Part shown: piece by piece, positions 35,348 through 43,486 of the stretch | Numbering within the stretch: the first letter of the stretch is position 1 | Layout: the number at the start of each line of letters is the position of its first letter | Notes under the pieces: model-generated | Told to the model about the DNA's origin: nothing | What the model saw: the letters and a program-made list of their open reading frames with translations, nothing else | The model's database searches: none | Translations under genes and position numbers: made by a program | NCBI GenBank assembly: GCA_964244885.1 | Contig: CAXTKD010000005.1 | Coordinates: 62,001-126,000, forward strand | DNA length: 64,000 nucleotides | Source of the DNA: CAXTKD01 sp964244885 | Lineage (GTDB): Bacteria; Pseudomonadota; Alphaproteobacteria; Sphingomonadales; Sphingomonadaceae | Reading direction: 5' to 3'

Positions 35348-35953
35348 TTAAAGGCATGCCGCCACCAATTTCTCGAACGCTTTCGCACGGTGGCTGATCG
35401 CGTGCTTCTCGCTCGGCTCCATCTCACCGAAGGTGCGGTCATGGCCTACCGGCACGAACACCGGATCGTAGCCGAAGCCCTTGTCCCCGCGCGGCGGCCA
35501 GACGAGGTGGCCCGCGACGCGGCCCTCGAACACTTCCGGGTGGCCGTCGGGCCAGACCAGCGCCAGCGTGCAGACGAAGGCGGCGGAGCGGTCCGTGGCG
35601 TCGCCCAGCGCCGCTTCGACCTTCTCCATGGCCATCATCCAGTCGCGCGTGCCGTCAGGCTTTGTCGCCCAGTCGGCGGTATAGACTCCCGGCTCGCCGC
35701 CGAGCGCCGTCACTTCGAGCCCGCTGTCGTCGCTCAGCGCCACCATGCCCGAGCCTTCGGACGAGGCGCGCGCCTTCAGCAGCGCGTTGCCGGCGAAATT
35801 GTCCTCGGTCTCTTCGGGCTCGGGCAGGCCGATGTCGCCCGCCGCGACCGGCTCCATGCCGTAAGGCCCGAGCAGCGCCGCGATCTCGCGCACCTTGCCC
35901 GCATTGTGCGTCGCCAGCACCAGCGGGCCGGGAAACAGCTTGCGCGCCGTCAC
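35348..35953 (-). CDS. rdgB: RdgB/HAM1 family non-canonical purine NTP pyrophosphatase
   Basis: 201 residues. Removes dITP, ITP and XTP from nucleotide pools. ATHNAGKVREIAALL (substrate-binding), ETEDNFAGNALLKA, LSDDSGLEV (metal site) and KGFGYDPVF are family motifs. The start is GTG at 35953 and overlaps the rph stop by 4 bp (GTGA), a common rph-rdgB-hemW arrangement. Confidence 0.95.
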   Translation of the reverse strand: MTARKLFPGPLVLATHNAGKVREIAALLGPYGMEPVAAGDIGLPEPEETEDNFAGNALLKARASSEGSGMVALSDDSGLEVTALGGEPGVYTADWATKPDGTRDWMMAMEKVEAALGDATDRSAAFVCTLALVWPDGHPEVFEGRVAGHLVWPPRGDKGFGYDPVFVPVGHDRTFGEMEPSEKHAISHRAKAFEKLVAACL

Positions 35954-36666
35954 CTGCCGACAGCCGCCGCCTGATGCCTGAAAATGTCGCCGCAGCCGAT
36001 CCGCGCGAGGCGCAGCATGCGAAGCAGGCCTTCCTCATCATAGGTCGCGCCCTCGGCGGTCGCCTGCACCTCGACGATTCCGCCGCCCTCGGTCATCACG
36101 AAATTGGCGTCGGTCTCGGCCGCCGAATCCTCGGGATAGTCGAGGTCCAGCACCGCATTGCCCTCGTAGAAGCCGCATGACACCGCACCGACCTTGGCGG
36201 TGATCGGATCGACGGTCAGGCCGTTCTTCGCCATGATAGTGTCGACCGCGAGGCGAAGCGCGACCCAAGCACCCGAGATCGACGCGGTGCGCGTGCCGCC
36301 GTCGGCCTGCAATACGTCGCAATCGAGAGTGATCTGGCGCTCGCCGAGCAGCTTCAGATCGGTGACGGCGCGAAGGCTGCGCCCGATCAGCCTCTGGATT
36401 TCCTGGGTGCGCCCCGACTGCTTGCCTTTCGCCGCCTCGCGGTTGCCACGTGTGTGCGTGGCGCGGGGAAGCATGCCGTATTCGGCGGTGACCCAGCCCT
36501 TGCCCTGGCCGCGAAGCCACGGCGGCAGCCGCTCCTCGACGCTCGCGGTCACCAGCACATGGGTGTCGCCGAACTTGACGAGGCACGAGCCCTCGGCGTG
36601 GCGCGAGAAGCCGGGAATCATCTCGATGGTGCGCATCTGGTCGGGCGCGCGGCCGGATGGGCGCAT
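35950..36666 (-). CDS. rph: Ribonuclease PH
   Basis: 238 residues, the usual length when the ATG at 36666 is used (MRPSGRAPDQMR), with GGAG six to seven bases upstream. An ATG four codons earlier lacks such a site. Phosphorolytic 3' trimming of tRNA precursors. Motifs: GFSRHAEGSCLVKFGDT, LPRATHTRGNREA with phosphate-binding Arg residues, and LDLDYPEDSAAETDANFVM. Divergent from hrcA. Confidence 0.96.
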   Translation of the reverse strand: MRPSGRAPDQMRTIEMIPGFSRHAEGSCLVKFGDTHVLVTASVEERLPPWLRGQGKGWVTAEYGMLPRATHTRGNREAAKGKQSGRTQEIQRLIGRSLRAVTDLKLLGERQITLDCDVLQADGGTRTASISGAWVALRLAVDTIMAKNGLTVDPITAKVGAVSCGFYEGNAVLDLDYPEDSAAETDANFVMTEGGGIVEVQATAEGATYDEEGLLRMLRLARIGCGDIFRHQAAAVGR

Positions 36667-36707
36667 GGTCGTCTCCATTGATAAGAAGCGCGCGGTTTAG
36701 CCCTGCG

Positions 36708-36736
36708 GTTGAGACGCGGCCAGCCTTTTCCTACAT
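36708..36736 (+). promoter_or_regulatory. Probable heat-shock (sigma-32) promoter of hrcA
   Basis: GTTG at 36708-36711, an 18-base spacer, then CCTACAT at 36730-36736. This fits the alphaproteobacterial RpoH pattern CTTG-N17/18-CYTATNT with two mismatches, and the -10 box is identical to that in front of dnaK. Transcription would start around 36743, only about five bases before the hrcA ATG. Confidence 0.55.
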
Positions 36737-36747
36737 AGTCGCCCACG

Positions 36748-37788
36748 ATGCAGCCGCTCACCATCGCCGAGCTCAACGACCGCGCGCGGACCATCTTCCG
36801 CGAGATCGTCGAGTCGTACCTCGGCTCGGGCGCCCCTGTCGGGTCGCGCACGCTGGCGAAGCTCGGCAGCCTTGGCCTTTCCCCTGCCTCGATCCGCAAC
36901 GTCATGCAGGATCTGGAGGAGCTTGGCCTGCTCGCCAGCCCCCACGCCTCAGCCGGGCGGATGCCGACCGACATGGGCCTGCGCATGTTCGTCGACGGGA
37001 TGATGCAGACGAGCGAGCCGACGCTCGACGAGCGGACGGCGATCGAGGGCCAGACCAGTCATCGCGGCAGCGGGATCGAGGACGTGCTGGCCCGCACCAC
37101 CGCAGTGCTCTCGGGCCTTTCCAACTGCGCCGCGATCGTGCTGGCGCCCAAGGCCGAGCCGCTCATCCGCCAGATCGCCTTCGTGCCCCTCTCGGCCACA
37201 CAGGCGCTCGCGGTGCTGGTCGGCGCCGACGGCTCGGTCGAGAACCGCGTCATCGACCTGCCGTCGGGGATCCCGCCCGCCGCGCTGACCCAGGCCGCCA
37301 ACTACATGAACGCGCGGCTGACCGGCCTGACTCTCGGCCAAGCCTCGCAGCGGATGCGCGACGAGGTCGATGCCGACCGCGCTGCGATCGAGGGGCTCGC
37401 GCGCGGCGTCGTCGAGCGCGGCCTCGCGGTCTGGTCGTCGGACGGCGACCAGCGGCCGGTGCTGATCGTCCGTGGCCAGGCCCATCTCCTCGACGACACG
37501 CTCGACATCGAGCGTGTCCGTTCGCTTCTCTCCGATCTCGACGGCAAGGAGGAGCTGATCCGCGTCCTCGACCTCGCCCGCGAAGGGCAGGGCATGAAGA
37601 TTTTCATCGGCTCCGAAAACAAGCTGTTCTCTCTTTCGGGTTCGAGCGTTATCGCCGCGCCCTATCGCGGCGCCGGCGACCGGGTGGTCGGCGTCGTCGG
37701 GGTCATCGGGCCGACGCGGTTGAACTATGCCCGCATCGTCCCGATGGTAGATTATACCGCCAACGCATTGAGCAGATTGATCGCATGA
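36748..37788 (+). CDS. hrcA: Heat-inducible transcription repressor HrcA
   Basis: 346 residues. N-terminal winged helix (ARTIFREIVESYLGSGAPVGSRTL, PASIRNVMQDLEELGLL, SAGRMPTDMGLR) and a GAF-like effector domain ending with GPTRLNYARIVPMVDYT. HrcA represses chaperone operons at CIRCE operators with GroEL as co-factor. I see no CIRCE sequence in this window, so its target is probably groESL elsewhere. ATGA overlap with grpE. Confidence 0.96.
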   Translation: MQPLTIAELNDRARTIFREIVESYLGSGAPVGSRTLAKLGSLGLSPASIRNVMQDLEELGLLASPHASAGRMPTDMGLRMFVDGMMQTSEPTLDERTAIEGQTSHRGSGIEDVLARTTAVLSGLSNCAAIVLAPKAEPLIRQIAFVPLSATQALAVLVGADGSVENRVIDLPSGIPPAALTQAANYMNARLTGLTLGQASQRMRDEVDADRAAIEGLARGVVERGLAVWSSDGDQRPVLIVRGQAHLLDDTLDIERVRSLLSDLDGKEELIRVLDLAREGQGMKIFIGSENKLFSLSGSSVIAAPYRGAGDRVVGVVGVIGPTRLNYARIVPMVDYTANALSRLIA

Positions 37789-38315
37789 CCGAAGAATTCG
37801 AAGACACAATCCCCGAAGACGACACCCCGGCCGAGACGCCCGACGTCGAGCAGCAGCTCGCAGCCAAGGACGCCGAGATCGCGGAGCTGAAGGACCGCCT
37901 GCTGCGCGCCGCCGCCGAGACCGAGAACACAAGGCGCCGACTGGAGCGCGACAAGCAGGACGCCACCGCCTACGCGACGACCAGCTTCGCTCGCGACCTG
38001 CTCGGCGTCGCCGACAACCTCCGCCGCGCGCTCGAGCATCTCCCGGCCTCGGTCCGCGAGGACGAGGCGGTCAAGACGATCGTCACCGGCGTCGAGATGA
38101 CCGAGAAGGAACTGGCGTCCGTCCTGACCCGCCATGGCGTCACGCGCATCGAGGCGATCGGCCAACGGCTCGACCCCAACAAGCATCAGGCGATGCTCGA
38201 GGTCGAACACGAATCGGAGCCCGGCACCATCCTGCAGGAGCTGCAGGCCGGCTACACGATCAAGGACAGGCTGCTTCGCCCGTCGCTCGTTAGCGTCGCG
38301 AAGGCGAAGGGCTGA
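37785..38315 (+). CDS. grpE: Nucleotide exchange factor GrpE
   Basis: 176 residues. An acidic disordered N-terminus, a long coiled coil (AAKDAEIAELKDRLLRAAAE, about 28-70) and the beta-wing domain (GQRLDPNKHQAM, GTILQELQAGYTIKDRLLRP). Releases ADP from DnaK. Translationally coupled to hrcA by a 4-bp overlap. Confidence 0.96.
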   Translation: MTEEFEDTIPEDDTPAETPDVEQQLAAKDAEIAELKDRLLRAAAETENTRRRLERDKQDATAYATTSFARDLLGVADNLRRALEHLPASVREDEAVKTIVTGVEMTEKELASVLTRHGVTRIEAIGQRLDPNKHQAMLEVEHESEPGTILQELQAGYTIKDRLLRPSLVSVAKAKG

Positions 38316-38317
38316 GC

Positions 38318-38593
38318 CTAGCGTCCGTTCGGCGAGTAGGCGAAGCCGCTCGTCATGTCGCGCTGCGCCTGCTGCTGGTCGGTTCGCGTGGCGTTCCATT
38401 CGGCGAGCGTCATGCAGACCTTGACCTGCGCCAGGCGGGTGCCGAGCTTGGGCTTGCTCTTGCACTTGATTTTGTTGGCACCGGCCTCGCCCTTGGCGAC
38501 AGTGGTGACCTGCGGCGCGGCGGCGGTGACCGCGGCGGTCTGAATGGCCCCGCCGTCGGAAGCGGCCATCATCGTCAAGAGCAGCGAAATCAT
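38318..38593 (-). CDS. Small secreted protein of unknown function
   Basis: About 91 residues starting MISLLLTMMAA, a short hydrophobic leader, with GGAGG eight bases upstream of the ATG at 38593 (another ATG at 38599 is too close to that site). The mature part is Ala/Thr/Lys-rich and has two cysteines (IKCKSKPK and KVCMTLAEW) that could pair in the periplasm, followed by Gln-rich helix residues. I recognise no domain. Converges on grpE with a 2-bp gap. Confidence 0.7.
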   Translation of the reverse strand: MISLLLTMMAASDGGAIQTAAVTAAAPQVTTVAKGEAGANKIKCKSKPKLGTRLAQVKVCMTLAEWNATRTDQQQAQRDMTSGFAYSPNGR

Positions 38594-38628
38594 GAGCATT
38601 CCCTCCCGCCGTCAGCAGCGCCGGTATA

Positions 38629-39132
38629 TCAGGAGCGGAAGCCTCCGTCGATATTCGGAGCAGCGATGCTGAACGGCAGCAGCGCGGCGTAAGTGCTCGC
38701 ATCGGGCGCGCCCTCCACGTGACCGCCTTCGCGAAGCACATAGGCGTGGCGGACGATCTCCGCCTGCTGCTCGATGCCGTAGGCGGCGAACGGCTTGCCA
38801 GGCGTCAGCGGCAAATAGCGGTAGCGCGCCAGCGGCGGGCGCTTGAGGGTGAGGTTCACGCCGCGCTGGTGCTGCCAGACGTGCGTCAGCTCATGGACGA
38901 TGAACGCCCGGAGGCCCAGCGATTCACGCGAAAAGTCCTCGCGCCAGTCCGGGCTTTCGGGGTGGAACCACAGCGCGCCACTGGGCGCCATCACGACGCG
39001 CCTCGGCTGCAGCCACCACCATTTGCGGCGGTGGAAGCGCACCCGCGTCACGTCGATCTCGCCACCGAACACCGAGGTGACCAAGGCGATCTCGCCGAAC
39101 GTCAGGCCTCTGCTAGCGCCCTTGCGTGTCAT
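38629..39132 (-). CDS. Putative zinc-metallopeptidase-like protein (HELTH motif)
   Basis: 167 residues. Central AFIVHELTHVWQHQRG contains HExxH, a metallopeptidase-type zinc site, as in DUF4157-like proteins. Sphingomonad homologues carry the uninformative label 'vgr related protein'. There is no signal peptide; the N-terminus is Arg/Lys/Trp-rich (RFHRRKWWWLQPRR). Overlaps a small membrane-protein gene upstream by 20 bp. Activity is untested and the third ligand is unclear. Confidence 0.78.
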   Translation of the reverse strand: MTRKGASRGLTFGEIALVTSVFGGEIDVTRVRFHRRKWWWLQPRRVVMAPSGALWFHPESPDWREDFSRESLGLRAFIVHELTHVWQHQRGVNLTLKRPPLARYRYLPLTPGKPFAAYGIEQQAEIVRHAYVLREGGHVEGAPDASTYAALLPFSIAAPNIDGGFRS

Positions 39133-39262
39133 CTCCGCTTATACGCACGAAGGGCGCGGAATAGGCCGTCTTGCCGACGATCAGCGCCGCGACGAGCAGC
39201 ACCAGCGCGGCGATGCACGCGGCGATGCCGAGCCGGCGCGCCCTTGTGGTCTGGTCCCTCAT
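39113..39262 (-). CDS. Small single-span membrane protein
   Basis: 49 residues starting MRDQTTRARRLG, followed by one clear hydrophobic helix (IAACIAALVLLVAALIVG) and a short polar tail. Positively charged N-terminus suggests a cytoplasmic start. It overlaps the start of the HELTH-motif gene by 20 bp and would be translated just before it, so the two may work together. No family recognised; coding status rests on the good helix and on gene coupling. Confidence 0.5.
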   Translation of the reverse strand: MRDQTTRARRLGIAACIAALVLLVAALIVGKTAYSAPFVRISGDDTQGR

Positions 39263-39323
39263 GATGGCCCGGGCTTAACGAACGGATCGGGGCGGCGTCC
39301 ATGCGGCAAGGTGGGGTGCGACA

Positions 39324-39352
39324 CTTGCACCCCCCCGGCAGCTTTCCTACAT
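39324..39352 (+). promoter_or_regulatory. Probable heat-shock (sigma-32) promoter of dnaK
   Basis: CTTG at 39324-39327, an 18-base spacer rich in C, and CCTACAT at 39346-39352. This matches CTTG-N17/18-CYTATNT with one mismatch. It leaves an untranslated leader of about 75 bases before dnaK, with AGAGGA upstream of the ATG. Confidence 0.65.
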
Positions 39353-39435
39353 CCCCCTCGTCGCCGAGCGGCGCGCTTCACCGGAGGCGCCGCGAGGCTC
39401 GGAAGCTATTCAGGTCCAAGAGGAATTAAACAGAC

Positions 39436-41340
39436 ATGGCGAAAGTCATCGGCATCGATCTCGGCACCACCAACTCGTGCGTCGCCGTCATGGAAGGCTC
39501 CACCCCCAAGGTTATCGAGAATGCGGAGGGCGCGCGCACGACGCCGTCGATGGTCGCATTCGCCAAGGACGGCGAGCGTCTCGTCGGCCAGCCGGCCAAG
39601 CGCCAGGCGGTGACCAACCCCGGCGACACGATCTTCGCGGTGAAGCGCCTGATCGGCCGCCGCTTCGACGACCCGCTGACCAAGAAAGACATGGAGCTCG
39701 TCCCCTACAAGATCGCCAAGGGCGGCAACGGCGACGCCTGGGTGTCGGCCGGCGGCAAGGATTACAGCCCGTCCGAGATTTCGGCCTTTATCCTGCAGAA
39801 GATGAAGGAAACCGCCGAATCGTACCTCGGCGAGACCGTCACGCAGGCGGTGATCACCGTCCCCGCCTATTTCAACGACGCGCAGCGCCAGGCGACCAAG
39901 GACGCAGGCAAGATCGCCGGCCTTGAGGTCCTGCGCATCATCAACGAGCCGACCGCCGCGGCCCTTGCCTATGGCATGGACAAGCAGGACGGCAAGACGA
40001 TCGCGGTCTACGACTTGGGCGGCGGCACCTTCGACGTGTCGGTGCTCGAGCTCGGCGACGGCGTGTTCGAGGTCAAGTCGACCAACGGCGACACCTTCCT
40101 TGGCGGCGAGGACTTCGATGCCAAGATCGTCGAATATCTCGCCGACGCCTTCAAGAAGGCCGAAGGCATTGATCTCCGCGGCGACCGGCTGGCGCTCCAG
40201 CGCCTGAAGGAAGCCGCCGAGAAGGCGAAGATCGAGCTGTCGTCGGCGCAGACGACCGAGGTCAACCTGCCCTTCATCACCGCCGACGCGACGGGCCCCA
40301 AGCACCTGGTCAAGGCGATCAGCCGCGCCGATCTCGAGAGCCTCGTCGAGGACCTGATCAAGCGGACGCTCGAGCCGTGCAAGAAGGCGCTTGCCGACGC
40401 CGGCCTCAAGACCGGCGACATTGCCGAGGTGGTCCTCGTCGGCGGCATGACGCGCATGCCGCGCGTCCGCGAGGTGGTGAAGCAGTTCTTCGGCAAGGAC
40501 CCGAACACCGGCGTCAACCCCGACGAGGTCGTAGCGCTCGGCGCCGCCATCCAGGCCGGCGTGCTGCAGGGCGACGTCAAGGACGTGCTGCTGCTCGACG
40601 TGACCCCGCTGTCGCTCGGCATCGAGACGCTGGGCGGCGTGTTCACCCGGATGATCGACCGCAACACGACGATCCCGACCAAGAAGGCGCAGACCTATTC
40701 GACCGCCGACGACAACCAGGGCGCGGTGACGATCCGCGTCTTCCAGGGCGAGCGCGAGATGGCGGCGGACAACAAGCTGCTCGGCCAGTTCGACCTGGTC
40801 GGCATCCCGCCGGCGCCGCGCGGCGTGCCGCAGATCGAGGTCACGTTCGACATCGACGCCAACGGCCTGGTCAATGTCAGCGCCAAGGACAAGGGGACCG
40901 GCAAGGAGCAGCAGATCCGTATCCAGGCCTCGGGCGGCCTGTCGGACGCCGACATCGAGAAGATGGTCAAGGACGCCGAGCAGTTCGCCGACGAGGACAA
41001 GAAGCGCCGTGCCGCGGCCGAGGCGAAGAACCAGGCCGAAAGCCTCGTCCATTCGACCGAGAGCCAGCTGAAGGAGCATGGCGACAAGGTCGACGCGGCG
41101 CTGAAGGGCCAGATCGAGAGCGCGGTCGCCGACTTGAAGACCGCGATCGAGGGCGGCGACGCCGACGCGATGACCGCCAAGACCCAGGCGCTGGCGCAGG
41201 TCTCGATGCAGCTCGGCGAGGCGATCTACAAGGCGGAGGCGGCGACCGCCGAAGCTGCGTCGCCCGGCGCCGAGACCGCCTCCAACGAGGACGTCGTCGA
41301 CGCCGAATTCTCGGAAGTGAACGAGGACGACAAGAAGTAA
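39436..41340 (+). CDS. dnaK: Chaperone DnaK (Hsp70)
   Basis: 634 residues, normal length. Nucleotide-binding domain with IGIDLGTTNSC, DLGGGTFDVSVLEL and VVLVGGMTRMPRV, substrate-binding domain, helical lid and an acidic C-terminus ending EDDKK. ATP-dependent folding chaperone working with the DnaJ and GrpE encoded nearby. Followed by a strong terminator before dnaJ. Confidence 0.99.
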   Translation: MAKVIGIDLGTTNSCVAVMEGSTPKVIENAEGARTTPSMVAFAKDGERLVGQPAKRQAVTNPGDTIFAVKRLIGRRFDDPLTKKDMELVPYKIAKGGNGDAWVSAGGKDYSPSEISAFILQKMKETAESYLGETVTQAVITVPAYFNDAQRQATKDAGKIAGLEVLRIINEPTAAALAYGMDKQDGKTIAVYDLGGGTFDVSVLELGDGVFEVKSTNGDTFLGGEDFDAKIVEYLADAFKKAEGIDLRGDRLALQRLKEAAEKAKIELSSAQTTEVNLPFITADATGPKHLVKAISRADLESLVEDLIKRTLEPCKKALADAGLKTGDIAEVVLVGGMTRMPRVREVVKQFFGKDPNTGVNPDEVVALGAAIQAGVLQGDVKDVLLLDVTPLSLGIETLGGVFTRMIDRNTTIPTKKAQTYSTADDNQGAVTIRVFQGEREMAADNKLLGQFDLVGIPPAPRGVPQIEVTFDIDANGLVNVSAKDKGTGKEQQIRIQASGGLSDADIEKMVKDAEQFADEDKKRRAAAEAKNQAESLVHSTESQLKEHGDKVDAALKGQIESAVADLKTAIEGGDADAMTAKTQALAQVSMQLGEAIYKAEAATAEAASPGAETASNEDVVDAEFSEVNEDDKK

Positions 41341-41346
41341 GTGATG

Positions 41347-41397
41347 CGGGCGGGGCTGGTCATGTCGGTCACGACGGGCCGGTCCCGCCCGTTTTTT
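41347..41397 (+). terminator. Rho-independent terminator between dnaK and dnaJ
   Basis: CGGGCGGG at 41347-41354 pairs with CCCGCCCG at 41384-41391, with further pairing inside, followed directly by six T (41392-41397). It would stop most dnaK transcripts, so dnaJ is expected at lower level by read-through or from its own start. Confidence 0.8.
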
Positions 41398-41420
41398 ATG
41401 CGTGAAGGTGCGGGGGCACG

Positions 41421-42545
41421 ATGAGCGTCGACATCGACTATTACGAGCTGCTGGAGTGCGAGCGCGGCGCCGACGACAAGGCGCTAAAGAGCAGCTACCG
41501 CCGCCTCGCCATGCAATGGCATCCCGACCGCAACCCCGGCGACGCCGAGGCCGAGGCGCGCTTCAAGGCGATCTCCGAGGCCTATGACTGCCTGAAAGAC
41601 CCGCAGAAGCGCGCCGCCTACGACCGCTACGGCAAGGCCGCCTTCCAGCAGGGCGGCGGCGGCCCGAGCGCCAGCGACTTCGGCGGTTTCTCCGACATCT
41701 TCGAAGGCATCTTCGGCGATTTCATGGGCGGCGGCGGCCGTGGCCGCCAGGCCGCCAACCGCGGCAGCGACCTGCGCTACGACCTTGAGCTGAGCCTCGA
41801 GGAAGCCTTCACCGGCAAGCCGGTGTCGATCGAGATCGACGTCTCGGCGAAATGCGAGCCGTGCGGCGGATCGGGCGCCAAGCCCGGCACCTCGGCGCGC
41901 GCCTGCAACACCTGCGGCGGCGCCGGACAGGTGCGCGCCCAGCAGGGCCTGTTCATCGTCCAGCGCGCCTGCCCGACCTGCCGCGGCGCGGGGCGGATCA
42001 TCGCCGAGCCGTGCGACGCCTGCCACGGCGCGGGCCGCGTCGAGAAGCGCAAGTCCCTGAAGGTCGACGTGCCGCGCGGCGTCGACGATGGCACCCGCAT
42101 TCGCGTCTCCGGCGAAGGCGAGGCCGGCCCGTTCGGCGGCCCGCCGGGCGACCTCTACATCTTCGTCGCCATTCGCCCGCATGCGGTGTGGAAGCGCGAG
42201 GGCACGACGCTGTTCGCTCAGGTGCCGGTCTCCTTCACCACCGCCGCCCTCGGCGGGACGATCGAGGTCCCGTGCCTCGACGGCAAGCCCGCGACGATCA
42301 AGGTGCCGAGCGGCACGCAGAGCGGCGGCCACGTCCGGGTGCGCGGGCGCGGCATGCCGGTGCTCAACGGCTATGGCGCGGGCGATGTCGTCGTCCAGCT
42401 CGACCTCGAGACCCCGGTCAAGCTCGGCAAGCGCCAGCGCGAATTGCTTGAGGAGCTGCAGGCGCTCGAGACCCGTGACAGCTGCCCCAAGTCGACCGGA
42501 TTCTTCGCCAAGCTCAAGGGCGCATGGGAAGATTTGACCGAGTAG
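41421..42545 (+). CDS. dnaJ: Chaperone DnaJ (Hsp40, type I)
   Basis: 374 residues. J domain with the HPD motif (MQWHPDRNPGD), a Gly-rich/Phe linker (GGFSDIFEGIFGDFMGGG), four CxxCxGxG zinc repeats (CEPCGGSG, CNTCGGAG, CPTCRGAG, CDACHGAG) and two substrate-binding beta domains. Delivers clients to DnaK and stimulates its ATPase. Confidence 0.98.
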   Translation: MSVDIDYYELLECERGADDKALKSSYRRLAMQWHPDRNPGDAEAEARFKAISEAYDCLKDPQKRAAYDRYGKAAFQQGGGGPSASDFGGFSDIFEGIFGDFMGGGGRGRQAANRGSDLRYDLELSLEEAFTGKPVSIEIDVSAKCEPCGGSGAKPGTSARACNTCGGAGQVRAQQGLFIVQRACPTCRGAGRIIAEPCDACHGAGRVEKRKSLKVDVPRGVDDGTRIRVSGEGEAGPFGGPPGDLYIFVAIRPHAVWKREGTTLFAQVPVSFTTAALGGTIEVPCLDGKPATIKVPSGTQSGGHVRVRGRGMPVLNGYGAGDVVVQLDLETPVKLGKRQRELLEELQALETRDSCPKSTGFFAKLKGAWEDLTE

Positions 42546-42584
42546 AGCGGTAGAGAATCCTAATATAGGTTTATAATAGTCTGA

Positions 42585-42623
42585 TTAATCCATGTTCGTT
42601 GTAATCCGTAGAACATGGATTAA
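42585..42623. promoter_or_regulatory. Perfect 13-bp inverted repeat in an AT-rich gap upstream of the Crp/Fnr gene
   Basis: TTAATCCATGTTC at 42585-42597 and GAACATGGATTAA at 42611-42623, separated by 13 bases. The surrounding 120 bases are far richer in A/T than the rest of the window. It lies 40 bp after dnaJ and 83 bp before the Crp/Fnr start. No T-run follows, so an operator or mRNA structure is as likely as a terminator. Confidence 0.6.
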
Positions 42624-42705
42624 ATTACAGTCATCGCCAATCGCGTATCCGGGTTTTGGCGACTGAGAGTAGCGATCACGCTCCCGCCCTGGCTGGAGAC
42701 GCGTG

Positions 42706-43452
42706 ATGGCGGCGGAAAACCCCGTAATCGATAAATTGGTCAAGCGGCTGAACTCGCGAGCCCGGCTCGCCGTTGGCGATCGCGAGGCGCTCGCCAAAGT
42801 GCCCGTGACCATCGCCAAATTCGATCCCGCCGCCTATCTCGTCCGCGAGGGGGAGATGGCGCGGCGCTGCATCTTCATGATGTCGGGCTTCGCCTTTCGC
42901 CAGAAGGTCACCAGCGAGGGCGCGCGGCAAATCCTGTCGCTTCACATGACCGGCGACTTCGTCGATCTGCAGAACCTGTTCCTCAAGATTTCCGACCATA
43001 ATGTGCAGGCGCTGACGCGCTGCGAGGTTGCGATGTTCGATGCGAAGGCGCTGCAGGACGTGGCGCTCACCCATCCGGCGATCGGCCGGGCGATGTGGAT
43101 CGATGCCCTGATCGACGCCTCGGTCTACCGCGAATGGATCGTCAACGTCGGCCGGCGCGACGCCCGCGCCCGCATCGCGCACATCCTCTGCGAATTCTCG
43201 CTCCGCATGGAGGCGGCGGGTGTCTCGAAGGATCACAGCTATGATCTGCCGATGACGCAGGAGCAGCTCGCCGACGCGGTCGGCCTGACCTCGGTACACG
43301 TCAACCGGACGCTGCGCTCGCTGATGGCCGACGGCCTGATCGATCGCGACAAGCGCCGCCTTAGAATCGGCGACTGGGACCGCCTGCGGAGCGTCGGCGA
43401 CTTCACCGCGCGCTACCTCCACCTCGACCAGGGCGGCCCCGACGCGGTCTAG
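42706..43452 (+). CDS. Crp/Fnr family transcriptional regulator
   Basis: 248 residues. Cyclic-nucleotide-binding-like beta-roll (about 30-120, FDPAAYLVREGEMARRCIFMM), dimer helix and HTH_Crp domain (MTQEQLADAVGLTSVHVNRTLRSL). No N-terminal cysteine cluster of the oxygen-sensing FNR type and no complete cAMP-phosphate-binding signature, so the signal is unknown. ATG at 42706 has GGAG seven bases upstream. Confidence 0.9.
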   Translation: MAAENPVIDKLVKRLNSRARLAVGDREALAKVPVTIAKFDPAAYLVREGEMARRCIFMMSGFAFRQKVTSEGARQILSLHMTGDFVDLQNLFLKISDHNVQALTRCEVAMFDAKALQDVALTHPAIGRAMWIDALIDASVYREWIVNVGRRDARARIAHILCEFSLRMEAAGVSKDHSYDLPMTQEQLADAVGLTSVHVNRTLRSLMADGLIDRDKRRLRIGDWDRLRSVGDFTARYLHLDQGGPDAV

Positions 43453-43486
43453 CGCCGGTCCATCGCGGGCTGCTACCCTTGGCGCC

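Noticed and set aside
36667..39435. CIRCE operator (TTAGCACTC-N9-GAGTGCTAA) near hrcA or dnaK
   Set aside because: I looked for the two half-sites upstream of both genes and found none; only RpoH-like boxes are present.
41341..41420. A short open frame in the dnaK-dnaJ gap
   Set aside because: The gap is fully explained by the terminator hairpin and T-run and by the dnaJ upstream region.
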